Of a stretch of DNA of 64,000 bases, positions 35,911 through 43,970 are shown piece after piece. The notes under the pieces are model-generated. The model searched no databases. It saw only the letters and a program-made list of their open reading frames with translations, and was not told the origin of the DNA. The translations under genes were made by a program, and so were the position numbers. This DNA comes from JAUZOB01 sp963692465 (GTDB taxonomy: Bacteria; Bacteroidota; Bacteroidia; Bacteroidales; Prolixibacteraceae): NCBI GenBank assembly GCA_963692465.1, contig OY829943.1, positions 2,604,001 to 2,668,000 on the forward strand. The letters run 5' to 3'. How positions within the stretch are numbered: position 1 is the first letter of the stretch; each line of letters opens with the position of its first letter.

Positions 35911-36771
35911 ATGAGACAACTAAAGATCACAAAATCAATCACCAATCGGGAAAGCGCATCGCTTGATAAATATCTTCAAGAGATCGGGAAAGAGGAATTA
36001 ATTACTGTTGAGGAGGAGGTTGAACTTGCCCAACGTATTAAAAAAGGTGATCAGGCCGCATTAGAAAAATTGACAAGAGCAAACCTTCGTTTTGTTGTAT
36101 CAGTTGCAAAACAGTATCAAAACCAAGGTTTAAGCTTACCTGACCTTATCAATGAGGGGAACTTGGGATTGATAAAAGCTGCAGAGAAATTTGATGAAAC
36201 CAGAGGGTTTAAGTTTATTTCTTACGCTGTATGGTGGATTCGTCAATCTATTTTACAAGCATTGGCAGAACAATCGAGGATTGTTCGTCTTCCATTGAAT
36301 CAGGTTGGATCTTTAAATAAGATTAATAAGGCTTATTCAAAATTTGAGCAAGAACATGAACGTCGACCTTCTCCAGAGGAGTTGGCTGAGACACTTGAGC
36401 TGCCAGCCGATAAGGTTGCCGATACACTAAGGGTTTCAGGGAGGCATGTTTCTGTTGATGCACCTTTTGTGGAAGGAGAGGACAATAGTTTGCTGGATGT
36501 CCTTGTGAATAATGATTCACCCAATGCAGATAAAAAGTTAATAGATGAGTCTCTTGCCAGAGAAATAGAACGATCTTTAGCTACTTTGACTGAGAGGGAA
36601 AGTGACATTATTAAATTGTTTTTTGGAATTGGATGCCAGGAGATGACTCTTGAAGAAATAGGAGAAAGATTTGGTCTAACCAGAGAGAGAGTTCGTCAGA
36701 TTAAGGAAAAGGCAATCCGAAGATTACGTCATACTTCCAGAAGTCGATTATTAAAAAGTTATTTAGGATAG
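35911..36771 (+). CDS. rpoD: Primary sigma factor, Bacteroidetes type
   Basis: The 286-residue sigma-70 factor matches the short primary sigma of Bacteroidetes, which lacks the long region 1.1. Region 1.2 has LDKYLQEIGKEELITVEEEVELAQRIK. Region 2 has RANLRFVVSVAKQYQNQGLSLPDLINEGNLGLIKAAEKFDETRGFKFISYAVWWIRQ (landmark FKFISYAVWWIRQ). Region 4.2 has TLEEIGERFGLTRERVRQIKEKAIRRLR for -33 recognition. It should read the TTG/TAnnTTTG promoters noted in this window. A terminator follows at 36779. Confidence 0.96.
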   Translation: MRQLKITKSITNRESASLDKYLQEIGKEELITVEEEVELAQRIKKGDQAALEKLTRANLRFVVSVAKQYQNQGLSLPDLINEGNLGLIKAAEKFDETRGFKFISYAVWWIRQSILQALAEQSRIVRLPLNQVGSLNKINKAYSKFEQEHERRPSPEELAETLELPADKVADTLRVSGRHVSVDAPFVEGEDNSLLDVLVNNDSPNADKKLIDESLAREIERSLATLTERESDIIKLFFGIGCQEMTLEEIGERFGLTRERVRQIKEKAIRRLRHTSRSRLLKSYLG

Positions 36772-36778
36772 TTTTAAA

Positions 36779-36802
36779 AGCCGGTTTTTAACCGGCTTTT
36801 TT
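36779..36802 (+). terminator. Terminator of rpoD
   Basis: AGCCGGTT (36779-36786) pairs with AACCGGCT (36790-36797), then T to 36802; it starts 7 bp after the stop. Confidence 0.92.
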
Positions 36803-36896
36803 ATTTCTAAAAAGATTGACGCATTCTTTCATTCTGTGATACTGTTAAGAAAAAGGATTATTGTCCGGCTCTCTACCTTAAATAACCAGAAAAGAC

Positions 36897-36904
36897 TATC
36901 TTTG
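36897..36904 (+). promoter_or_regulatory. -7 box of fabD
   Basis: TATCTTTG is an exact TAnnTTTG match, 29 bp before the ATG at 36934. No -33 element lies at the usual distance. Confidence 0.55.
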
Positions 36905-36933
36905 TGGCGCAAAAAATCCTAAAAATATAGAGT

Positions 36934-37827
36934 ATGAAAGCATATGTTTTTCCAGGACAAGGTGCTCAGTTCGTGGGCATGGGAAAAGATTTATACGACA
37001 ATTCCCCTCTTGCAAAACAACTTTTTGACAAAGCAAATGATATTTTAGGCTTCAACATTACGGACCTAATGTTTAGCGGTACCGATGAAGACCTGAAACA
37101 AACAAAAGTAACACAACCTGCAATTTTTCTTCATTCTGTGATTCTGGCTAAAACGTTGGGTGCAGAATTTAAACCGGAATGTGTGGCTGGCCACTCTTTG
37201 GGTGAATTTTCAGCTCTTGTTACTGCTGGAGCCCTTTCTTTTGAAGATGGATTAGTTCTTGTTTCAAAGCGTGCATTGGCAATGCAGAAAGCTTGTGAAA
37301 AACAGCCATCGACAATGGCTGCTATTATTGCTTTGGAGGATAGCGTTGTTGAAGAGGTTTGTGCTTCAATTAAAGATGAAGTAGTTGTTCCTGCTAACTA
37401 TAATTGCCCTGGACAGATTGTTATATCGGGGTCAGTGTCGGGAATAGACAAAGCTTGTGAAATTCTTACAGAGAAAGGGGCTAAAAGAGCTTTGAAGCTA
37501 AAAGTAGGGGGTGCATTCCATTCCCCATTGATGGAGCCTGCCCGTGAAGAGCTGGCAGAAGCAATTAAAGCAACAAACTTTAATAAACCGATTTGTCCAG
37601 TGTATCAGAATGTTAATGCTTTGCCACAGACCGATCCCGAGGTTATTAAGCAAAATCTTATTGCTCAGCTTACTTCACCGGTCCGTTGGACTCAAACGGT
37701 GAAGAATATGCTGGCTGATGGGGTTACTTCATTTACAGAAGTTGGTCCTGGAAGCGTTCTTCAGGGTTTAATAAAGAAGGTAAATCGTGAAGTGGAGCTT
37801 TGTGGAGTTAATAGTTTCCAAGGATAA
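36934..37827 (+). CDS. fabD: Malonyl-CoA:ACP transacylase
   Basis: The 297-residue enzyme loads malonyl groups onto acyl carrier protein for fatty-acid synthesis. The start FPGQGAQFVGMGKDLY and the nucleophile motif GHSLGE with Ser88 are diagnostic, and AFHSPLMEPA supplies the catalytic His. The length is normal. It is alone, away from other fab genes, and ends at a bidirectional terminator. Confidence 0.96.
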   Translation: MKAYVFPGQGAQFVGMGKDLYDNSPLAKQLFDKANDILGFNITDLMFSGTDEDLKQTKVTQPAIFLHSVILAKTLGAEFKPECVAGHSLGEFSALVTAGALSFEDGLVLVSKRALAMQKACEKQPSTMAAIIALEDSVVEEVCASIKDEVVVPANYNCPGQIVISGSVSGIDKACEILTEKGAKRALKLKVGGAFHSPLMEPAREELAEAIKATNFNKPICPVYQNVNALPQTDPEVIKQNLIAQLTSPVRWTQTVKNMLADGVTSFTEVGPGSVLQGLIKKVNREVELCGVNSFQG

Positions 37828-37861
37828 GAAGCATCCGAAAAATAATTGAAATATTTTTTGT

Positions 37862-37898
37862 AAAAGAGGAGGAAATAAAAATAGTTTCCTCCTCTTTT
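37862..37898. terminator. Bidirectional terminator between fabD and the gamma-carbonic-anhydrase-like gene
   Basis: A perfect 14-bp stem (37862-37875 with 37885-37898), with A-rich left and T-rich right ends, sits between convergent stops; the minus-strand gene ends 2 bp away. Confidence 0.92.
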
Positions 37899-37899
37899 G

Positions 37900-38412
37900 T
37901 TATTTATACCAACTGGCATACATAGAATAACTCTTGGCTATCCGGTTGATTTCGCCTTCCAGTAATTCAGGACTTACCTCTTTAATCTTTTTGGCTGGAG
38001 TGCCGGCATAAACACACCCTGATTCAACTCTCGTTCCTTTTGTTACAACTGCGCCGGCAGCGACAATTGAATCGCTTTCGATGATACAGTTGTCTAAGAT
38101 GACTGCATTCATTCCAATTAAAACATTGTCCTGAATAGTACATCCGTGAACAATAGCCCCATGAGCAATAGAAACATTGTTTCCAATGGTGGTGGGGAAT
38201 TTTTTATAAGTGGCATGAATAATTGCTCCATCCTGAATGTTTACGTTATCTCCGAGTTTGATGTAGTTAACATCTCCTCGTACAACAGCACTGAACCACA
38301 CACTACATCCTTTGCCCATTACAACATCTCCAACAACGACTGCATTTTCTGCAAGAAAACAGTCTTCGCCCAAAACAGGCGTTTTTCCGTTAACTGGTAT
38401 TATTATTGCCAT
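37900..38412 (-). CDS. Gamma-carbonic-anhydrase-family hexapeptide-repeat protein
   Basis: The 170-residue protein is a left-handed beta helix built of hexapeptide repeats such as VVVGDVVMGKGCSVWF and ILDNCIIESDSIVAAGAVV. Three histidines at the expected zinc positions are present: His66 (IIHATYK), His84 and His89 (SIAHGAIVHG). Members hydrate CO2 or are inactive homologues (YrdA/PaaY type). Activity cannot be told from sequence. A -7 box (38431-38438) on the minus strand lies 19 bp upstream. Confidence 0.92.
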   Translation of the reverse strand: MAIIIPVNGKTPVLGEDCFLAENAVVVGDVVMGKGCSVWFSAVVRGDVNYIKLGDNVNIQDGAIIHATYKKFPTTIGNNVSIAHGAIVHGCTIQDNVLIGMNAVILDNCIIESDSIVAAGAVVTKGTRVESGCVYAGTPAKKIKEVSPELLEGEINRIAKSYSMYASWYK

Positions 38413-38430
38413 GATCTTTTAGTTTTTATA

Positions 38431-38438
38431 CAAATATA
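38431..38438 (-). promoter_or_regulatory. -7 box of the gamma-carbonic-anhydrase-like gene
   Basis: The minus strand reads TATATTTG, an exact TAnnTTTG match, giving a leader of roughly 13 nt. Confidence 0.5.
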
Positions 38439-38591
38439 TCAAAATCAACGTATGCATAAGCTGGGTAAGATGAAAATAAACAGTCGCTTTTTCACCTGAT
38501 TCCCGTTTTCTATCTTAAAGAACGCGGAGAAAAGTGCTTTGAGAAAAGTGTTTTATGATGAGATGTATGACCACTTAATTGATCAAATTCT

Positions 38592-38599
38592 TATTTTTG
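38592..38599 (+). promoter_or_regulatory. -7 box of the two-subunit oxidoreductase operon
   Basis: TATTTTTG is an exact TAnnTTTG match, 53 bp before the ATG at 38653. Confidence 0.5.
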
Positions 38600-38652
38600 C
38601 AAGAATGCCTTATTAAAAAGGCAGAAACAACAATTCAGAATGTTTTGAAATT

Positions 38653-40494
38653 ATGGCAAAAGAAGCAAATGTAGTTGAAAAAGAGCATGTGGTTGTGCGT
38701 TTTTCCGGTGATTCGGGAGACGGAATGCAACTGACAGGAACACTCTTCTCAGACACCCTGGCATTGGGGGGGAATGATATTTCAACATTCCCGGATTATC
38801 CTGCAGAAATTCGTGCACCGCAAGGAACGGTCGCTGGAGTTTCCGGGTTTCAGGTTAATTTTGGGCATACAAGAATTAGTACCCCTGGAGATCAGGCTGA
38901 TGTGTTAGTAGCGATGAATCCAGCAGCGATTAAGGCAAATGTTAGATTTGCAAAACTGGGAGGAACACTTATCCTTGATCGGGATAGTTTTACAGAAAAG
39001 AATCTGGTTAAGGCCGGTTATAAAACAAATGATCCGATTGAAGAAGATAAACTTCAGGATTTCAATGTGATTGCAGTCCCGATTACCGCATTGACCAAGG
39101 AAACGCTAAAGGATTTTGACTTGGATAATAAGAGCGTAGTTCGGTGCAAGAACATGTTTGCCTTGGGACTTGTCTGTTGGATTTTTGAACTAAAGTTGGA
39201 TCACATAGAAAGTTATATTCATAAGAAGTTTAAAAAGAAGCCACAAATTGTTGAGGCAAATATTCGGGTTGTTAAAGCTGGTTATAATTACGGATTAAAT
39301 ATTCAGGAATTAACTCCGCGTTATTTGGTTAATCCAGCTCCTATCGAAAAGGGAGCTTATCGTAATATTTCAGGAAATGTTGCAACTGCATGGGGACTTC
39401 TTGCTGCTTCAGAGAAATCAGGAAGAGAGTTATTCCTTGGTTCTTATCCTATAACTCCGGCAACGGATATTCTTCAGACTCTGGCTAACCGGAAGGATCT
39501 TGGAGTTAAAACTTTTCAGGCTGAGGATGAAATTGCGGGGATTTGCACTTGTCTGGGAGCTTCCTTTGCAGGGGATTTGGCTGTAACATCTACTTCCGGA
39601 CCTGGATTTTCATTGAAAGCTGAAGGATTAGGTTTGGCTATTATGGCAGAGCTTCCTCTGGTGCTTATTAATGTACAACGGGGAGGTCCTTCTACCGGGC
39701 TTCCGACAAAAACAGAACAGTCCGATTTGATGCAGGCGCTTTATGGCCGAAACGGAGAGTCACAATGTGTTGTTCTGGCAGCCACAACGCCGTCTGATTG
39801 TTTTTATTATGCATTTTTAGCTGCAAAGATCGCTCTTGAACGAATGGTTCCGGTCGTATTACTGACTGATGGTTTTCTTGCGAATGGAAGTGAACCGTGG
39901 AAGATCCCTTCAATGTCAGAATTGCCACTTATTACCCCGAATACTGCTAAAGATTCATCCGCTTTTAAAGCTTATGCAAGAGATCCGAAAACCTGCTCAA
40001 GGGAATGGGCTATTCCAGGAATGGCTGGTTTTGAGCATCGTATTGGCGGACTCGAAAAAGATATAACCGGAAATATAAGTCACGATTCCGATAATCATCA
40101 GGAAATGGTTAATGCCCGGGCAGAAAAAGTTGCACGGGTTGTTGATTATATTCCTTCTCTTGAGGTTTTGGGAGAAGAAGAAGGCGATTTGCTGGTTGTG
40201 GGTTGGGGCGGAACATTTGGACATTTGTCGACTGCTGTTCGTCAGCTTCTTAATGAAGGGAAAAAAGTGTCTCTTGCACAATTTAATTATATAAATCCGC
40301 TTCCTTCTAATACTGCAGAGGTCTTCGGGAAATACAAAAAAATTGTGGTCTGTGAATTAAATATGGGACAGTTCGTGCGTTATCTGCGCGATAAAGAACC
40401 AGGCTTTGAATACCATCAGTATAATAAAGTAAAAGGGCAGCCTTTTACGGTTCATGAATTGGTTGATAAATTTAAAAAACTTTTAGAGGAGTGA
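38653..40494 (+). CDS. 2-oxoacid:acceptor oxidoreductase, fused gamma-alpha subunit (KorA-like)
   Basis: The 613-residue protein joins a gamma domain (about 1-190: VVRFSGDSGDGMQLTGTLFSD, PDYPAEIRAPQGTVAGVSGFQ) to an alpha domain (about 220-610: FLGSYPITPATDILQ, FQAEDEIAGICTCLGASFAG, NVQRGGPSTGLPTKTEQSDL). With the beta subunit at 40497 it makes the two-subunit enzyme typical for 2-oxoglutarate (KorAB), which converts 2-oxoglutarate and CoA to succinyl-CoA and reduced ferredoxin. Pyruvate or other substrates remain possible. There is no separate ferredoxin subunit. Its stop lies 2 bp before the beta ATG. Confidence 0.93.
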   Translation: MAKEANVVEKEHVVVRFSGDSGDGMQLTGTLFSDTLALGGNDISTFPDYPAEIRAPQGTVAGVSGFQVNFGHTRISTPGDQADVLVAMNPAAIKANVRFAKLGGTLILDRDSFTEKNLVKAGYKTNDPIEEDKLQDFNVIAVPITALTKETLKDFDLDNKSVVRCKNMFALGLVCWIFELKLDHIESYIHKKFKKKPQIVEANIRVVKAGYNYGLNIQELTPRYLVNPAPIEKGAYRNISGNVATAWGLLAASEKSGRELFLGSYPITPATDILQTLANRKDLGVKTFQAEDEIAGICTCLGASFAGDLAVTSTSGPGFSLKAEGLGLAIMAELPLVLINVQRGGPSTGLPTKTEQSDLMQALYGRNGESQCVVLAATTPSDCFYYAFLAAKIALERMVPVVLLTDGFLANGSEPWKIPSMSELPLITPNTAKDSSAFKAYARDPKTCSREWAIPGMAGFEHRIGGLEKDITGNISHDSDNHQEMVNARAEKVARVVDYIPSLEVLGEEEGDLLVVGWGGTFGHLSTAVRQLLNEGKKVSLAQFNYINPLPSNTAEVFGKYKKIVVCELNMGQFVRYLRDKEPGFEYHQYNKVKGQPFTVHELVDKFKKLLEE

Positions 40495-40496
40495 TC

Positions 40497-41516
40497 ATGG
40501 AAGAACAAATCCCTACTTATACTCAGAAAGATTTTAAAAATGAATGTGAAGTTCGTTGGTGTCCGGGTTGTGGTGACCATGCTATTATGGCCGCTATTCT
40601 GAGAGCAATGGCTAATCAGGGCATTAAACACGAGGATTTTGCAGTGATCTCAGGAATTGGTTGTTCTTCCCGCTTTCCTTATTATATGAATACCTATGGG
40701 TTTCATACGATTCATGGGCGAGCATCGGCTGTTGCTTCCGGAGTGAAATGTGCAAATCCCAAGATTTGCGTCTGGCAAGTTACCGGAGATGGTGATGCTT
40801 TGGCTATCGGTGGAAACCATTTTATTCATGAGATCAGGCGGAATGTGAATGTAAACTTAGTCCTGTTTAATAACAAGATTTACGGATTAACGAAAGGGCA
40901 GTATTCGCCAACGACCGATCGTGGTGCAATAACGAAGAGTTCTCCTTTTGGAACCATAGAAGATCCGTTTAATCCCGGCAAATTGGTACTTGGTGCAGGT
41001 GGTACTTTTTATGCCCGCACGGTTGATAATAATGTGAAATTTACAGAAAAGGTCTTTGAAGAGGCCGCTCTTCATGAGGGAACTTCTGTTTGTGAGGTCC
41101 TTCAGAATTGTGTAATTTATAATGACGGGGTTCATCATGCCATTACTGATCCTGAATACCGCGATGAGCACCAAATCTTTTTACAACATGGTGAAAAGAT
41201 GATTTTTGGGACGAATAAAGATAAAGGGTTGGTCTTTGAGAACGGACGACTAAAGGCCGTAACGATTGGAAAAGATGGGTATGAACTTGATGATATTCTG
41301 GTCCATGATGCAGAAGAACCGACCGGATGGCTTCAGTTCCAGTTGTGTTCAATGTCGCTTCCTGATCTTCCTGTTGCGATGGGAATTATTCGCAATGTCA
41401 AGGCACCTGTTTACGATCAGGTTATGACCGAACAGATTAATGAAATAAAAGAAAAGAGTTCCATTAAATGCATGGATGATCTGCTTCATAGTGGAGACAC
41501 ATGGAATGTTGAATAA
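40497..41516 (+). CDS. 2-oxoacid:ferredoxin oxidoreductase, beta subunit (KorB-like)
   Basis: The 339-residue thiamine-diphosphate subunit has VRWCPGCGDHAI near the N terminus, SGIGCSSRFPYYMNTYGFHTIHGRA, GDGDALAIGG and NNKIYGLTKGQYSPTT. The conserved cysteines should hold one [4Fe-4S] cluster. An in-frame GTG at 40491 overlaps the upstream stop. The ATG at 40497 is preferred, since AGAGGAG lies 6-12 bp upstream of it. A terminator-like hairpin is at 41537. Confidence 0.93.
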   Translation: MEEQIPTYTQKDFKNECEVRWCPGCGDHAIMAAILRAMANQGIKHEDFAVISGIGCSSRFPYYMNTYGFHTIHGRASAVASGVKCANPKICVWQVTGDGDALAIGGNHFIHEIRRNVNVNLVLFNNKIYGLTKGQYSPTTDRGAITKSSPFGTIEDPFNPGKLVLGAGGTFYARTVDNNVKFTEKVFEEAALHEGTSVCEVLQNCVIYNDGVHHAITDPEYRDEHQIFLQHGEKMIFGTNKDKGLVFENGRLKAVTIGKDGYELDDILVHDAEEPTGWLQFQLCSMSLPDLPVAMGIIRNVKAPVYDQVMTEQINEIKEKSSIKCMDDLLHSGDTWNVE

Positions 41517-41536
41517 TATGATTTTGGGGGAACAAG

Positions 41537-41568
41537 AAGAGAGACTTTCCGAAAAGAGAGTCTCTCTT
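41537..41568 (+). terminator. Probable terminator of the two-subunit oxidoreductase operon
   Basis: AAGAGAGACT (41537-41546) pairs with AGTCTCTCTT (41559-41568) over a 12-nt loop; the sequence after it, TGTTTAT, is only moderately T-rich. Confidence 0.75.
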
Positions 41569-41767
41569 TGTTTATAGAAGGAAAAATCGGATTGAGGTCC
41601 CGATGTCTCAATGTTGGGTTGACTATTTTCTTGAAAATACAATTGAGAACGATAATGAATAGTTGTTGAACTAGAATCTGTTTTGCAATAAGTCCTGGAC
41701 TCATAGTTCTCATCTTTACGCATTTATTATTATATTGGCCTAGCCATAAAAATTCAAAATAACATCT

Positions 41768-43960
41768 ATGAAAAAATTAAACCACTTTCATTTATTGTTA
41801 CTTTTTATCTTCTTAATAGGAGGAGTTCCTGAGATTTTAACTGCACAGGAGCAAAATGAATCATCTTTTAAACCGTTTAATATTCAAGCAGCCCATCAGG
41901 TTTTTGTCCGACTGTTGGGTGAAAAGAAAGCAAATTGTTTCGTTTTTAAAAGAGGGTTCCCTTCTGATTCGAATAGTACCTACCGGGTAATATCTACCAA
42001 TGGAAAAGTTGTCATTACTGCAAACACAACAGAGGCGTTGTGTCGGGGAGGATATGATTTTTTAAAAAACGGATGCCATTCTCAGGTTTGTTGGTCGGGA
42101 AAACGAATCTTATTTCCCGATAAATTGCCACAATATTCCAATCGTGTTGAGAGTCCGTTTAAGTACCATTATTACATGAATATTGTCACCCATGGATATT
42201 CTTCACCTTATTGGGATTGGGCCCGATGGGAGAAGGAGATTGACTGGATGGCGCTCCATGGTATAAACATGCCGTTAATATCGGGAGCTTATGAGGCAAT
42301 TATTTTTCGGACGTTTAAAAAGATGGGATTGTCAAATGAAGAAATAGCTGCTTATTTTACCGGACCTGCTTATTTTCCGTGGAATAGAATGGGGAATATA
42401 ACCGGATGGCAAGGACATTTCCCCGATTCGTATTTTGAAAAGCAAGTTGCCTTATCTCATAAGATATTAAATAGACTTAGGGAATTAGGTATGCAGCCTA
42501 TTGTGCCTGCATTTGCCGGTTTTGTTCCCGAGGGGATAAAACGACTATATCCCGAAGTTTCGCTTCGTCAATTAAATTGGGGTGAATTTGATCCTAAATA
42601 TCAGGCTGTAATTCTTCCTCCGGATAGTAAGTTGTTTCGTGAAATTGGGGCATCATACATCCGGGAGTGGGAAAAAGAATTCGGAAAGAATAAATTTTAT
42701 TTAGCTGATAGTTTTAATGAGATGGATGTCCCCCTTTCGAACGATAAGGATAAAGCACTTGATGAATTGTCCATGTTTGGAAGTTCTGTATACCAGTCAA
42801 TAACAGATGGGGATCCGGATGCGGTATGGGTGATGCAAGGCTGGACTTTCCCTTATTTTAGAGTAAAAAATGAATTATTCTGGACTCCTGAACGACTCAA
42901 CGCGTTGTGTTCAAAAGTTCCGGATAATAAACTATTGATTCTTGATTTAGCGAATGAGTATAATCGGTTGATATGGAATATTGATCCCTCATGGAAAATC
43001 TATGATGGTTTCTTTGGTAAGATGTGGATCTATTCATTTATTCCCAATATGGGAGGGAAAGTTCCCTACAATGGGAAACTGGATTTATACTCTACGATGC
43101 CTTATGAAATGTTGTCATTCAAGAATCGCAAGAATTTAGTTGGTTTTGGTTTTGCCCCTGAAGGGATTGAAAATAATGAAGTTATTTATGAACTTCTATC
43201 TGATATCGGTTGGTCAGGAAAATCTATTTCAATTGACACCTGGCTCCGTAATTATTGTTTGCAGCGTTATGGTTGCAATTCAATTAAGATGATGTCGGCG
43301 TGGCAACTTCTGAGAAAATCATGTTATGGATCATTCTCTGATTGTCCCCGATATATTTATCAACTTCGTCCATCCGATCCGAAAGAGAAATCAGTATTTT
43401 CTTCTGTCGATTTTTTTGAAGCGGTTCGTCTATTTGTTGATTGTAGTAAGGATTGTTCAAAAAGCCAGCTTTATGTCAATGATGCGATTGAACTCGCCGT
43501 TCAATATCTGGGATTAGTTGCGGATGAGAAATTAGACGCATTTGAGAAGGATCAGTCAAATCGCCAACCATTTGATGAGGCCATGGTTTTGCTTGATAAG
43601 ATAGACCGATTATTGGCCTCACATCCAAATCATCAGTTGAGTCAGTGGGTGAATTATGCTCGTAAATGGGGAAATACGAAGCAAGAGTCGGATTATTATG
43701 AGTCGGATGCCAGAAGACTTATTACAACCTGGGGTGGAGATGTTAATGAATATTCTGCGAGAACCTGGAGTGGAATGGTGCATGACTATTATAAAGAACG
43801 ATGGATGAAATATTATGCCTCAGCAGATAAGGGAGATAAAGACAAGTTGAAACAATGGGAAGAACACTGGATTCAAACTCCTTGGAAAAATAGGACTATT
43901 AAATTTGCTGATCCGCTAAAGGAGATAAAAATATTGCTAAGAGAATATCCACATAAATAG
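41768..43960 (+). CDS. GH89-family alpha-N-acetylglucosaminidase
   Basis: The 730-residue exported enzyme resembles human NAGLU and bacterial GH89 enzymes, which remove alpha-linked N-acetylglucosamine from heparan-type or mucin glycans. A signal peptide (about 1-27, ending LTAQ) precedes a small N-terminal domain. The core begins YYMNIVTHGYSSPYWDWARWEKEIDWMALHGIN (landmark WARWEKEIDWMALHG), followed by FPWNRMGNITGWQG and ADSFNEMDVP with a candidate catalytic Glu. A C-terminal helical domain ends with the protein. It stands outside any SusC/D locus and is 10 bp before the next gene, so the two are probably co-transcribed. Confidence 0.93.
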   Translation: MKKLNHFHLLLLFIFLIGGVPEILTAQEQNESSFKPFNIQAAHQVFVRLLGEKKANCFVFKRGFPSDSNSTYRVISTNGKVVITANTTEALCRGGYDFLKNGCHSQVCWSGKRILFPDKLPQYSNRVESPFKYHYYMNIVTHGYSSPYWDWARWEKEIDWMALHGINMPLISGAYEAIIFRTFKKMGLSNEEIAAYFTGPAYFPWNRMGNITGWQGHFPDSYFEKQVALSHKILNRLRELGMQPIVPAFAGFVPEGIKRLYPEVSLRQLNWGEFDPKYQAVILPPDSKLFREIGASYIREWEKEFGKNKFYLADSFNEMDVPLSNDKDKALDELSMFGSSVYQSITDGDPDAVWVMQGWTFPYFRVKNELFWTPERLNALCSKVPDNKLLILDLANEYNRLIWNIDPSWKIYDGFFGKMWIYSFIPNMGGKVPYNGKLDLYSTMPYEMLSFKNRKNLVGFGFAPEGIENNEVIYELLSDIGWSGKSISIDTWLRNYCLQRYGCNSIKMMSAWQLLRKSCYGSFSDCPRYIYQLRPSDPKEKSVFSSVDFFEAVRLFVDCSKDCSKSQLYVNDAIELAVQYLGLVADEKLDAFEKDQSNRQPFDEAMVLLDKIDRLLASHPNHQLSQWVNYARKWGNTKQESDYYESDARRLITTWGGDVNEYSARTWSGMVHDYYKERWMKYYASADKGDKDKLKQWEEHWIQTPWKNRTIKFADPLKEIKILLREYPHK

Positions 43961-43970
43961 AACTCTCACC

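Noticed and set aside
40491..40496. GTG start for the KorB-like gene
   Set aside because: It overlaps the upstream stop and an ATG six bases later has a well-placed AGGAG.
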